From: Nocardia sp. NBC_01503
Lineage (GTDB): Bacteria > Actinomycetota > Actinomycetes > Mycobacteriales > Mycobacteriaceae
Assembly: GCF_036327755.1 (NCBI RefSeq)
Contig: NZ_CP109596.1
Span: 7,006,001-7,070,000 of the forward strand
DNA: 64,000 bases
Direction of reading: 5' to 3'
Part shown: positions 7,949-16,212 of the stretch, in pieces
Position numbering within the stretch: the stretch's first letter is position 1
Layout: the number at the start of each line of letters is the position of its first letter
Made by a program: the position numbers and the translations under genes
Notes under the pieces: generated by a model
Database searches by the model: none
Told to the model about the DNA's origin: nothing
What the model saw: only the letters and a program-made list of their open reading frames with translations

Positions 7949-9472
7949 TTGCGCAAATCCCGAATCTTCACCGTCGCGACCGCGGTAGCGATGGCCGTCA
8001 CCGCACTGGCCGGCTGCGGCCAATCCACCCAGGGCGGCGTCCCGGACGACACCCTGACCCTCGCGACCGCGTCACCGCTCGGAAGTTTCGATCCGGTCAA
8101 ATTCGACGTCGGACCCGGAAAGCCCTACTGGCAGGCCGTGTATGACACCCTGCTCCGCCAGGACGCCAACCGGAACGTCATCCCCGGAATGGCGTCGGCA
8201 TTCAGCTACGATCCGGCGCACACCACCTTGACCCTCGATCTCCGCAAGGACATCCGGTTCAGCGATGGCGCGGCCTTCGACGCGAATGCCGCGAAGGCCA
8301 ACCTCGCACGCTTCACCTCGACGCCGGGGCCGAACAGCGCCACGGGCGAGGCCATCACCGGAATCGACGCGGTTCGCCCGGATCAGCTCGTGCTGCACCT
8401 GTCGGCTCCCGACCCCGCACTACTGCCCAACCTCGCCTCGGCACTCGGCACCATGGTCTCCCCGGATGCGTTGTCCAAGGGCGGATTCGACCAGGTCCCG
8501 GTCGGTTCCGGCCCCTACCTGTACGACTCCGCCGGCTCACAGCCGGGCACCACGGTCTTCCGTCGCAACAGCGCCTACCCCGACGGTGCGCAGTACCCGT
8601 TCGATCGCCTCGAACTCGTCGCGATCAGCGATCCCAATACGATCCGCAACGGTCTCACCACCGGGCGGCTGGACGCGGGGTCGTTCGTCGCGACCGACGC
8701 GTCGAAGCTGCAGGCGGCCGGATTGTCGACCGTCCAGGTCGCCAACGCGTGGAACGGCCTGATCCTGGCCGATCGCGCCGGCACCATTCAGCCCGCACTG
8801 GGTAAACCCGAGGTTCGCCAGGCGATCAATATGGTCGTCGATCGGGACCTGTTCCGTACGCTCGCGCCCGGGAATCCGCCTGCCACGACCCAGATCTTCG
8901 CGCCCGGCTCCGGCGCGTACGACGAACAGCTCAACGCGGCCTACCCGCACGACGTGACCAAGGCCAAGGAGTTGATGGCCCGCGCCGGTTACCCCGGCGG
9001 TTTCGCGGTCACCATGCCGGATATGTCCTCCTTCACCGGGAGCCCCGCCCTCAATACGGCGCTCGATATGCAACTGGGCGCCATCGGGATCACCGTCACC
9101 TGGGAAAAGGTCCCGCCCACACAGCTTTTGACCTCGATGACCTCGGGCCGCTTCCCGATGTTCTTCATGTCGCTCGGCATGAAATCGCCCTGGGAGGATC
9201 TGCAACTGTCGGTGCTGCCCGCGGCGGCCTGGAATCCCTTCCACGTATCCGAGCCCGAACTCGCCGCACTGATCTCCGCCGCTCAACATGCCGAACCGGG
9301 CACGGCCCAGGATGCCGCCTTCCGGGCAGTCAACCGCCAATTGGTGCAAAGCGCTTGGTTCGCACCGATTTTCGGCGCGGAGACGGTGTGGGCGTCGGTC
9401 GCCGGAGTCAAGATCGAACGGCAGGAGCGCGGCTATCCCGATCTGGTCCGGTTCCAGCGCGCGGGGAGCTGA
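7949..9472 (+). CDS. ABC transporter solute-binding lipoprotein (peptide/nickel family 5)
   Basis: 507 residues from a TTG start at 7949. AGGAGA sits 8 bases upstream and the start gives a clean lipoprotein signal: KSRIFTVATAVAMAVTALAGC with lipobox LAGC. The mature protein has the SBP family 5 features: an N-terminal segment like TLATASPLGSFDPVK, the DLRKDIRFSDGAAFDANAAK region, and VRQAINMVVDRD in the C-terminal half. The substrate may be a peptide or another polar compound. It is the first gene of a four-gene importer and follows two sulfatases, so a sulfated solute is a reasonable guess but not proven. Confidence 0.9.
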   Translation: MRKSRIFTVATAVAMAVTALAGCGQSTQGGVPDDTLTLATASPLGSFDPVKFDVGPGKPYWQAVYDTLLRQDANRNVIPGMASAFSYDPAHTTLTLDLRKDIRFSDGAAFDANAAKANLARFTSTPGPNSATGEAITGIDAVRPDQLVLHLSAPDPALLPNLASALGTMVSPDALSKGGFDQVPVGSGPYLYDSAGSQPGTTVFRRNSAYPDGAQYPFDRLELVAISDPNTIRNGLTTGRLDAGSFVATDASKLQAAGLSTVQVANAWNGLILADRAGTIQPALGKPEVRQAINMVVDRDLFRTLAPGNPPATTQIFAPGSGAYDEQLNAAYPHDVTKAKELMARAGYPGGFAVTMPDMSSFTGSPALNTALDMQLGAIGITVTWEKVPPTQLLTSMTSGRFPMFFMSLGMKSPWEDLQLSVLPAAAWNPFHVSEPELAALISAAQHAEPGTAQDAAFRAVNRQLVQSAWFAPIFGAETVWASVAGVKIERQERGYPDLVRFQRAGS

Positions 9473-9476
9473 TCAC

Positions 9477-10418
9477 GTGGCTGTACTGCTGTGCAAGCGT
9501 GCGGTGTCCGCGCTGTTACTCCTCATCGCGGTCACCACCCTCGCGTTCTTCCTGACAAGTCTGGGCGGCACCGATCCGGGTCGCAATATCCTCGGTCCGG
9601 GGGCCTCCTCGGAGGCGGTGGCCGCCACGAATCACTCACTCGGAGTAGACCGTTCGCTGCTCGTCCAGTACGCCGACTGGGCGGGCGGGGTGTTCCGGGG
9701 TGATCTCGGGCGGTCGTATATGAGCAATCAGCCTGTCAGCCGCGAGCTTTCGACCCATCTGCCGGTGAGCATGAGCCTGATGGGATTGAGCCTGACCGTG
9801 GTCGGAGTAGCAAGCCTGCTGCTCGCTGTGCTGGCGGCCACCGGCCGCGGCCGGGCGGACCGGCTCGTCCAGCTGATCGCACTGGCCGGGCACGCCGTAC
9901 CGGGCTATCTGCTGGCACTGCTCCTGCTCACCGCGTTCGCGGTGCACTGGCAGATCTTTCCGGTGCTCGGCTATGTGCCCCTGAGCATTTCGCCCGGACG
10001 ATGGCTCTCGGGCATGGTGTTGCCCGTCCTCGCGGTCTCGCTCTCGGGGATCTCCGGGGCGCTGCTGCAAGGTCGTGGCGCGCTGCTCGATGTGCTGGAC
10101 GCGGACTACATGCGCACCCTGCGCTCGCGCGGAATCTCGACGCGAGCGCTGTTGTGGCGCCATGCGCTGCGCAATGCCGCTCCCCCATGGTTGACCGCGA
10201 TGTCGCTGGGCGCGGTCGCCATGCTCGGCGGTTCCTTCATGGTGGAGAAGGTGTTCGCCATGCCGGGGCTCGGCACGCTCGCGGTGAACTCCACGCTCGC
10301 CGGCGACCGCCCGGTGCTCATGGGCCTGGTGGTCCTGACCGCGGCGATGGTCGTACTCGTCAATCTCCTGACCGATCTGGCCCAGCTCTGGCTGACTCCG
10401 AAGGCACGCACGATATGA
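9477..10418 (+). CDS. ABC transporter permease, DppB/OppB type
   Basis: 313 residues from the GTG at 9477, which follows GGGGAG and starts 5 bases after the binding-protein stop. The protein opens with a membrane helix (AVSALLLLIAVTTLAFFLTS), then a periplasmic part with LGGTDPGRNILGPGA and six predicted membrane segments overall. The EAA loop that docks with the ATPase is in DYMRTLRSRGISTRALLWRH. The end overlaps the next gene in ATGA. It forms the translocation pore with the permease half of the following fusion protein. Confidence 0.9.
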   Translation: MAVLLCKRAVSALLLLIAVTTLAFFLTSLGGTDPGRNILGPGASSEAVAATNHSLGVDRSLLVQYADWAGGVFRGDLGRSYMSNQPVSRELSTHLPVSMSLMGLSLTVVGVASLLLAVLAATGRGRADRLVQLIALAGHAVPGYLLALLLLTAFAVHWQIFPVLGYVPLSISPGRWLSGMVLPVLAVSLSGISGALLQGRGALLDVLDADYMRTLRSRGISTRALLWRHALRNAAPPWLTAMSLGAVAMLGGSFMVEKVFAMPGLGTLAVNSTLAGDRPVLMGLVVLTAAMVVLVNLLTDLAQLWLTPKARTI

Positions 10419-12199
10419 GTGAAAACAACACGCCCGGACGGACTCTCCGCGCCACCCGGCTGCGCGCGGTACTCACCAACCCGCTCGCCGCGACGGGTCT
10501 GTTCCTGCTCGCGGTGGTGCTGGTCGCATTCATCGCCGCCCTTGTCATCGGATGGGTCGATCCACACAGTCCCCTCGACGCGAACCTGCGCAATCTCAAC
10601 GCACCGCCGGGGAGCCCCGGACATCTGCTCGGCACCGACAATGGTGGACGCGATGTCTTCGTGCGGTTGGTGTTCGGGACCAAATCGACCCTGTTGAGCG
10701 CGGCGATAGCGCTCGGCGTCGCGATTGCGCTCGGCGTGCCGTCCGGTCTGATCGCGGGGTACTACGGTGGCCGGATCGACCTGGCGCTGGACTGGTTGTC
10801 CAGCGTGATCCTGGCACTGCCCGCACTGCTGGTATTGATGGCGATCATTGCCGGACTGGGCAATTCGACCTGGATCACCATGAGCGCGCTGGGCACGATG
10901 ATGACGCCCGCGGTATTCCGGGTGATTCGCGCGCAGGTCAACGCCATCCGGTCGGAGCTCTACATCGACGCCGCGAAGGTCGCCGGGCTGCGCGATGCGC
11001 GCATCATCGCCCGGCATGTGCTCGGCGTGGTGCGCGGGCCACTGTTGCTGATGCTGACCGTACTGTCCGCGATCGCGATCACGGTCCAGACCGGGCTCGA
11101 CTTCATCGGTCTCGGGAACGCCTCGATCATCACCTGGGGTGGCATGTTGAGCGAGGGCTTCAACGCGCTCTATCAGAATCGGCTGCTTTTCCTCTGGCCC
11201 GGGCTGGCGGTGTCCACGACCGTGACGGCACTGTTCCTTTTGGGCAACGGGCTTCGGGATGTGTTGCAGCACAGCGATACCCGGTCCGCGGCCACGCGCG
11301 GTGCGGGGCGGCGGCCACGCGTGGCCCTACCGGTCGCGCCCGCGGATCCACCCGCTCCCGAGGAGGTGCTGTCCGTTCGAGAACTTCGAATCGGTTATCC
11401 CGCCGCCGATTCCGAGCCGGTCGAGGTGGTTCGCGGTGCGTCGCTGACGCTGCGGCAGGGCCGAATCATGGGTCTGGTCGGCGAATCGGGTTCGGGCAAG
11501 ACCCAAACCGCCTTCGGGGTGCTCGGCCTGCTGCCACGTCAGGCCCGGCTGCTGTCCGGGCAGATCTGGTTGAACGGAGTGGATCTCGAAACACTCCCGC
11601 CGGGCCGGCGTGAGCGTGCGGTACGCGAGTCCGTCGCCTATGTGCCGCAGGAGCCGATGTCCAATCTCGATCCCGCCTTCACCATCGGTTACCAGTTGAC
11701 CGAACCGCTGCGCGCCCGCGGGACAGGCCGTCACGCGGCCCGCGAGCGTGCGGCGGATCTGCTGTCCCGCACGGGGATAGCAGATCCGGATCGAGTGATG
11801 CGGTGCTATCCGCATCAGATCTCCGGTGGTATGGCCCAGCGGGTATTGATCGCCGGAGCGATCTCGACCGAACCGCGCATCCTGATCGCCGACGAACCCA
11901 CGACGGCGCTCGATGTCACGGTGCAGAGCGAGATCCTCGATCTGCTGCGTGAATTGCGCGCGGAACTGTCCATGTCGATCCTGCTGGTGACGCATGACCT
12001 CGGTGTCGTCGCCGACCTCTGCGACGACGTGGCCGTCATGCGCTTCGGAGAGATCGTCGAAACCGGTTCGGTGACTGCGTTTTTCGAGAATTCGGCCCAT
12101 CCGTACTCGCGCGAGCTGCTGGCCGCCGTCCCGGATGAAGACCATATCCGCGCCGAGTACACCGACGTGACGAGCGAGAAGGCCGGTGCCGAACGATGA
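10415..12199 (+). CDS. ABC transporter permease-ATPase fusion, DppC-DppD type
   Basis: One uninterrupted 594-residue frame joins two normally separate subunits. Residues 1 to about 295 are a DppC-type permease with an N-terminal helix, LGTDNGGRDVFVRLVFG and the EAA loop YIDAAKVAGLRDARIIARH. A linker rich in Arg, Ala and Pro (about 296-325) leads to an OppD-type ATPase with Walker A GESGSGKT, signature ISGGMAQRV and Walker B ILIADEPTTALD. The ATG at 10415 overlaps the previous stop, and the gene ends in an ATGA overlap with the second ATPase. Permease/ATP-binding fusions of this type are known in actinobacteria. I saw no frameshift at the junction. Confidence 0.92.
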   Translation: MSENNTPGRTLRATRLRAVLTNPLAATGLFLLAVVLVAFIAALVIGWVDPHSPLDANLRNLNAPPGSPGHLLGTDNGGRDVFVRLVFGTKSTLLSAAIALGVAIALGVPSGLIAGYYGGRIDLALDWLSSVILALPALLVLMAIIAGLGNSTWITMSALGTMMTPAVFRVIRAQVNAIRSELYIDAAKVAGLRDARIIARHVLGVVRGPLLLMLTVLSAIAITVQTGLDFIGLGNASIITWGGMLSEGFNALYQNRLLFLWPGLAVSTTVTALFLLGNGLRDVLQHSDTRSAATRGAGRRPRVALPVAPADPPAPEEVLSVRELRIGYPAADSEPVEVVRGASLTLRQGRIMGLVGESGSGKTQTAFGVLGLLPRQARLLSGQIWLNGVDLETLPPGRRERAVRESVAYVPQEPMSNLDPAFTIGYQLTEPLRARGTGRHAARERAADLLSRTGIADPDRVMRCYPHQISGGMAQRVLIAGAISTEPRILIADEPTTALDVTVQSEILDLLRELRAELSMSILLVTHDLGVVADLCDDVAVMRFGEIVETGSVTAFFENSAHPYSRELLAAVPDEDHIRAEYTDVTSEKAGAER

Positions 12200-12999
12200 G
12201 TCTGCTCGAGATCGAAGACCTGACCGTCCGGTTCCCCGGGCGTGGTTGGCGCGCGGCGCCGTTCACCGCGGTCGACGGGGTGAACCTGGATATCCGCCGA
12301 GGTGAGACCGTGGGCCTCGTCGGCGAATCCGGTTCGGGCAAGACCACCGTCGGCAGGGCCGTGCTGGGCTTGACGCCGGTCGCGGGCGGGACAATTCGAT
12401 TCGACGGCGCCGAGATCCAGCAACTGAGCCGAGAACAGCGGCGACCGCTCGCGGCCCGCATCCAAGTGGTGTTCCAGGATCCGTACAGCTCACTCAACCC
12501 GACGATGAGCGTGTCCGACATCCTCACCGAGCCGCTGCGGGCAGCGGGCATACCACGTGTCCAGGCACGCGCTCGCGTCACCGCACTGCTCGACCAGGTC
12601 GGGCTACCCGATGATGCGGCGGACCGCTATGCGCGCGAGTTCTCCGGCGGGCAGCGTCAGCGGGTCGCCATCGCGCGAGCACTGGCCCTGGACCCGGAGT
12701 TGGTGATCTGCGATGAAGCGGTATCCGCGCTGGACCTCTCGACCCGGGATCGAATTCTGGCCCTGCTCATAGAGATTCAAGAGCGCACCGGCGTCGCCTA
12801 CCTCTTCGTCGCACACGACATCGCGGTGGTACGCCACATCAGTCACCGGGTCGCGGTGATGCAGCAGGGCCGGGTGCTGGAGTTCGGCTCCTGCGCGCAG
12901 GTGACATCGGAGCCCGCGCACCGTTTCACCGGCGAACTGCTGCGGTCCTCTCTCGTCGCGGACCCCGAACGCCAACGCGAGCGCCGCGCCCGCCGGTGA
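12196..12999 (+). CDS. ABC transporter ATPase, DppF/OppF type
   Basis: 267 residues with Walker A GESGSGKTT, signature FSGGQRQRVAIARA, Walker B LVICDEAVSALD and the switch His in FVAHDIAVV. It is the second ATPase of the importer and would pair with the ATPase half of the fused subunit. The start overlaps the fusion gene by 4 bases. The stop codon directly abuts the stop of the convergent alpha/beta hydrolase gene, with no room for a terminator between them. Confidence 0.92.
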   Translation: MSLLEIEDLTVRFPGRGWRAAPFTAVDGVNLDIRRGETVGLVGESGSGKTTVGRAVLGLTPVAGGTIRFDGAEIQQLSREQRRPLAARIQVVFQDPYSSLNPTMSVSDILTEPLRAAGIPRVQARARVTALLDQVGLPDDAADRYAREFSGGQRQRVAIARALALDPELVICDEAVSALDLSTRDRILALLIEIQERTGVAYLFVAHDIAVVRHISHRVAVMQQGRVLEFGSCAQVTSEPAHRFTGELLRSSLVADPERQRERRARR

Positions 13000-13728
13000 T
13001 CAGTGGTTGCGGGCGGCCCGCTCGATCAGCCCGGCGATCTCGGCGGGCTTGCTGAGCATGGAGGCGTGACCGGTCGGCAGGGTGATGATCCGCTCGTGGT
13101 CGGTGATCTGGGCGGCCATCTGACGTTCCAGGTCGGGGTGGATCATCGCATCGTCGGCCGAGACCTGGTACCAGGTGTTGGCGCGCAAGGTCTCCCATGC
13201 CGGGACCTGATCGCCGGCACCGGCCAGGGACAGCACCGAGGTCGGCTTCTGGACCGCGGCCAGCACCGCCGCCTCCTCTGCGGTCAGATCGGCGCAGAAG
13301 TCCTGGTGGAAGCGGGAGCGGTCGACGATGAAATCGGGGGCCTCGGCCGAACCGATGTTCACCAGGTCCGCGCCGCTGGGCAACTCGACCCCGAATTCCT
13401 GATTGATCGCGAACGCGGACTGCCCGCTCTTGGGCGCGTACGCGGCCACGAATACCAGCCCGGCCACCTGCGGGCGACCGGCACCGGCCTGGCTGATCAC
13501 CGCACCGCCGTAGGAGTGCCCGACCAGAATCGTCGGACCGTCCAACAGCTCGAGATCCCGGACAACGGTGGCCACATCGTCGGCGAAACTCCGCAGCCCC
13601 AGCTGGCTGGCGACCACACTGCCGAATCCACCGGCCCGCAGGATCTCGATCACCTTGCTCCAACTCGAGCCATCGGCCCACGCGCCGTGCACGAGAAGGA
13701 CATTCGGCAGTTCATGAGCATTGGTCAT
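13000..13728 (-). CDS. Alpha/beta hydrolase, EstC / salicylate esterase-like
   Basis: 242 residues. The start VLLVHGAWADGSSW gives the oxyanion loop, LVGHSYGGAVI the nucleophile elbow with Ser near residue 86, and the final LPTGHASML the catalytic His. This arrangement fits small cytosolic esterases of the EstC and plant methylesterase-like group. ATG at 13728 follows AAGGAGAGAAC. It is monocistronic, and its promoter region contains a 17 bp palindrome (13789-13805). The substrate is not predictable. Confidence 0.85.
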   Translation of the reverse strand: MTNAHELPNVLLVHGAWADGSSWSKVIEILRAGGFGSVVASQLGLRSFADDVATVVRDLELLDGPTILVGHSYGGAVISQAGAGRPQVAGLVFVAAYAPKSGQSAFAINQEFGVELPSGADLVNIGSAEAPDFIVDRSRFHQDFCADLTAEEAAVLAAVQKPTSVLSLAGAGDQVPAWETLRANTWYQVSADDAMIHPDLERQMAAQITDHERIITLPTGHASMLSKPAEIAGLIERAARNH

Positions 13729-13788
13729 CGTGTTCTCTCCTTGAGGTCCAGATTCCGGCTACCGCCACAATTCCGCCCGACCGGTCTC

Positions 13789-13805
13789 AACGTTCACTGA
13801 ACGTT
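13789..13805. promoter_or_regulatory. Perfect 17 bp inverted repeat, likely repressor operator
   Basis: AACGTTC-ACT-GAACGTT, 61 bases upstream of the hydrolase ATG and 129 bases before the divergent crotonase gene. The form is that of a TetR operator. No regulator gene lies next to it, so the protein that binds must be encoded elsewhere. Confidence 0.5.
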
Positions 13806-13933
13806 TGCCAAACGCGCAGCTCAGTGCGGCGCGCGTACATCCGTTCGGCCGCACACCGATGCCGCACGCGCACTGCCTATGCTGATGCGTTGAGAGACTA
13901 GAGATTCCATTTGCTCAACGACGGGATTCCGGG

Positions 13934-14791
13934 ATGACCATCGACGATTCGAATTCTGGGGGCCTGGCCACCTATTCGACCATCACCTACACCGTCGCCG
14001 AGGCGATCGCGACCATCACCTTGAATCGGGCGCACGCCCGGAACGGATTCACCCTCACCATGGCCGATGAGCTCGGCGCCGCGCTGACGGCCGCCGATCG
14101 CGACGACGAGGTGCGGGTCATCCTGCTCACGGCGGCGGGCGACTACTTCTGTGTCGGAATGGATTTCGCCGAACCCTCGATCGGCGATATCACCGATCCG
14201 GAGTGGGATGAGCCCTCGACCCGGGTAGTCCGGCCGATCACGAACTCCGATAAGCCGGTGATCGTGGCCTTCCAGGGACCGGCCGTCGGTGTCGGCGTCT
14301 CCATGACACTGGCCGCGGATTTCCGATTGGCCAGTGACCGAGCTCGATTCGGGTTCGTCTTCGCGCGGCGCGGCCTGTTTCCCGAGGGCGGGTCCACCTG
14401 GTTCCTGCCGCAATTGGTCGGGCTGGCCAAAGCCAAGGAGTGGATGCTCACCGGTCGCCTCATCGCTGTCGAGGAGGCGCTCAGCGCCGGTCTGATCACG
14501 AGCGTGCACTCCCCCGACGAACTACTCCCCGCGGCATACGCTCTGGCCCGGGACCTGGCCGTCAATATCGCCCCGACCTCGGCCGCGCTCATCCGCCGCG
14601 CCCTGGTGGCCATGACCGCTCACGGCGACCCCGAGGCCGCCTTCGCCCTGGACCGGAAGTCCATTCCACACGCCTCCACCAGTCCCGATCTGGCCGAGGG
14701 TATTTCGTCGTTCCTGGAGAAGCGCCCGCCCCGATTCACCGGCGTCGCGCGCACCGACCTGCCGGAGTTGGCCGAGTGGCTGCGGTCCTGA
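13934..14791 (+). CDS. Enoyl-CoA hydratase/isomerase (crotonase) family protein
   Basis: 285 residues. The crotonase core is clear: ATITLNRAHARNGFT, the first oxyanion-hole segment AAGDYFCVGMDF near 80, and the second, GPAVGVGVSMTLAADFRLAS, near 118-137. FVFARRGLFPEGGSTWFLPQ supplies a Glu where hydratases have an active-site Glu. The C-terminal helix ends in LEKRPPRFTG. It should act on acyl-CoA esters in beta-oxidation-like metabolism. It is convergent with a methyltransferase gene with only 3 bases between the stops. Confidence 0.85.
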   Translation: MTIDDSNSGGLATYSTITYTVAEAIATITLNRAHARNGFTLTMADELGAALTAADRDDEVRVILLTAAGDYFCVGMDFAEPSIGDITDPEWDEPSTRVVRPITNSDKPVIVAFQGPAVGVGVSMTLAADFRLASDRARFGFVFARRGLFPEGGSTWFLPQLVGLAKAKEWMLTGRLIAVEEALSAGLITSVHSPDELLPAAYALARDLAVNIAPTSAALIRRALVAMTAHGDPEAAFALDRKSIPHASTSPDLAEGISSFLEKRPPRFTGVARTDLPELAEWLRS

Positions 14792-14794
14792 GGG

Positions 14795-15415
14795 TCAAGG
14801 CTTGCGGGCCGCGATGAACAGGTCGTGTTCGGTTATCGCGTCCGGGTGATCGGGCAGGAATTCGACCACTCGCTGACGCACGACCTCCAGACCCAGCTCG
14901 GTCAGGCGGCGCTGGAACTCCTGGGGCGGATAGCTGCTGACCGTGACGGGCTTGCCCATGAATTCGATATCGAGGTTCTCGATATCGGCGGGCACCGTGG
15001 CGAGCAGGAAGATGCCGCCCGGTGCCAGCCATTCGGCGAATTTGCCCAGTGCGTCATCGATTTCGGCCCTGGTGAGCTGGAGCAGCGGAAAGAAGGCCGT
15101 CACCGCGTTCCAGCTGCCGACCGGGTAGGACAGCGTGCGCAGATCCGCCACCTCGAAGCTGGCAGCGGGCACCTGCGCGCGGGCGATCTCGATCATCCCG
15201 GGCGACACATCGCATCCGGTGACCCGGTGACCGGCGGCCACCAGCACCTCGGCGGTGGGTCGCCCGGTACCGCAGCCGATATCGAGAACCTTCGCTCCGC
15301 TGGGCAATTGGGTGAGCAGCCAGTCGAGTTCCTCGCGGTGCGCGGTCAATCCGGCGAACGCGTCCTCGTAGTCCCTACCCAGCGCATCGAAGACCTCGGC
15401 GGCAGAAAGTCCCAT
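14795..15415 (-). CDS. Class I SAM-dependent methyltransferase
   Basis: 206 residues. The SAM site is KVLDIGCGTGRPTAEVL near residues 40-56, followed by the acidic strand VTGCDVSPGMIEIAR and the motif FEVADLRTLSY. The second half has LAPGGIFLLATVPAD, the usual post-motif strand. It is probably the last gene of the TetR-OYE-SDR-methyltransferase operon, 33 bases after the SDR. Target unknown. Confidence 0.8.
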   Translation of the reverse strand: MGLSAAEVFDALGRDYEDAFAGLTAHREELDWLLTQLPSGAKVLDIGCGTGRPTAEVLVAAGHRVTGCDVSPGMIEIARAQVPAASFEVADLRTLSYPVGSWNAVTAFFPLLQLTRAEIDDALGKFAEWLAPGGIFLLATVPADIENLDIEFMGKPVTVSSYPPQEFQRRLTELGLEVVRQRVVEFLPDHPDAITEHDLFIAARKP

Positions 15416-15448
15416 GGAGCCAAGGTAATCCAGGGCCGAGCTCGAGGT

Positions 15449-16189
15449 CTAGGCTCGACCGGCGGTCATTCCGCCGTCCACCACGAATTCCGCGCCATTG
15501 CAGTAGCTGGACTCCTCGCTGGCCAGGAAGACCACCAGCGGGGTCACCTCCTCGGGCAATCCGAGGCGGGCCAGGGTGTTCGCGCCGCGATCGAGCGTGC
15601 TGTCCGCGGGCGCGCCGAGCATCGGGGTGAGGATGCCACCCGGATGCACCGAGTTGACCCGCACTCCGTGCGGAGCCAGTTCCAGGGCAGCCGATTTCGT
15701 CAATCCACGCAACCCGAATTTGGAGGCGGTGTACGCGTGCACACCCGGGACGCCCTGGATTCCGGCGGCCGAGGAGATGTTCACCACCGAGGCCGGGCGC
15801 GCGGCCACCAGCGCGTCACGGGCCGCGGTCAGGCCCAGGAACGGTCCGGTGAGATTGATGGAAATCACTGTCTGCCACTGCTTCTCGGTGTACTCACCGA
15901 TAGGGCCGCCGTCCAGGATGCCCGCGTTGTTGACCAGGACGTCGAGTTTGCCGAAGCGCCGGACCGTTTCGGCCACGGCGGCCTCCCAGTCCTGCGAGCG
16001 GGTGACATCGAGGTGGATGTAGCCGGCGCGCTCACCGAGTTCCTCGGCCAGCCGGGTGCCCGCCTCGTCGGCGATATCGCCGATCATGACGGCCGCACCC
16101 TCGGCGATGAAGGCCCGGGCGTGCGAGGCGCCCATACCCGAGGCCGCGCCGCTGATCAGGGCGACGCGACCGGTCAAGCGATTACTCAT
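15449..16189 (-). CDS. Short-chain dehydrogenase/reductase (SDR)
   Basis: 246 residues from the ATG at 16189, which follows GAGGAAG. The cofactor motif is ALISGAASGMGASHARAF, NNAG is present, and the catalytic set is Ser in VNISSAAGIQG with YTASK. ALISGAASGMG and DIADEAGTRLAEE suggest NAD(H), as in 3-hydroxysteroid and 3-oxoacyl reductases. It follows the flavin oxidoreductase by 23 bases and likely acts in the same pathway. Confidence 0.85.
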   Translation of the reverse strand: MSNRLTGRVALISGAASGMGASHARAFIAEGAAVMIGDIADEAGTRLAEELGERAGYIHLDVTRSQDWEAAVAETVRRFGKLDVLVNNAGILDGGPIGEYTEKQWQTVISINLTGPFLGLTAARDALVAARPASVVNISSAAGIQGVPGVHAYTASKFGLRGLTKSAALELAPHGVRVNSVHPGGILTPMLGAPADSTLDRGANTLARLGLPEEVTPLVVFLASEESSYCNGAEFVVDGGMTAGRA

Positions 16190-16212
16190 GGTTCTTCCTC
16201 GATCGGTGCGGG

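Noticed and set aside
10106..11272. 388-codon open frame opposite the ABC permeases
   Set aside because: Its composition is that of a shadow frame (His, Gln, Arg rich) and it has no start site or motif.
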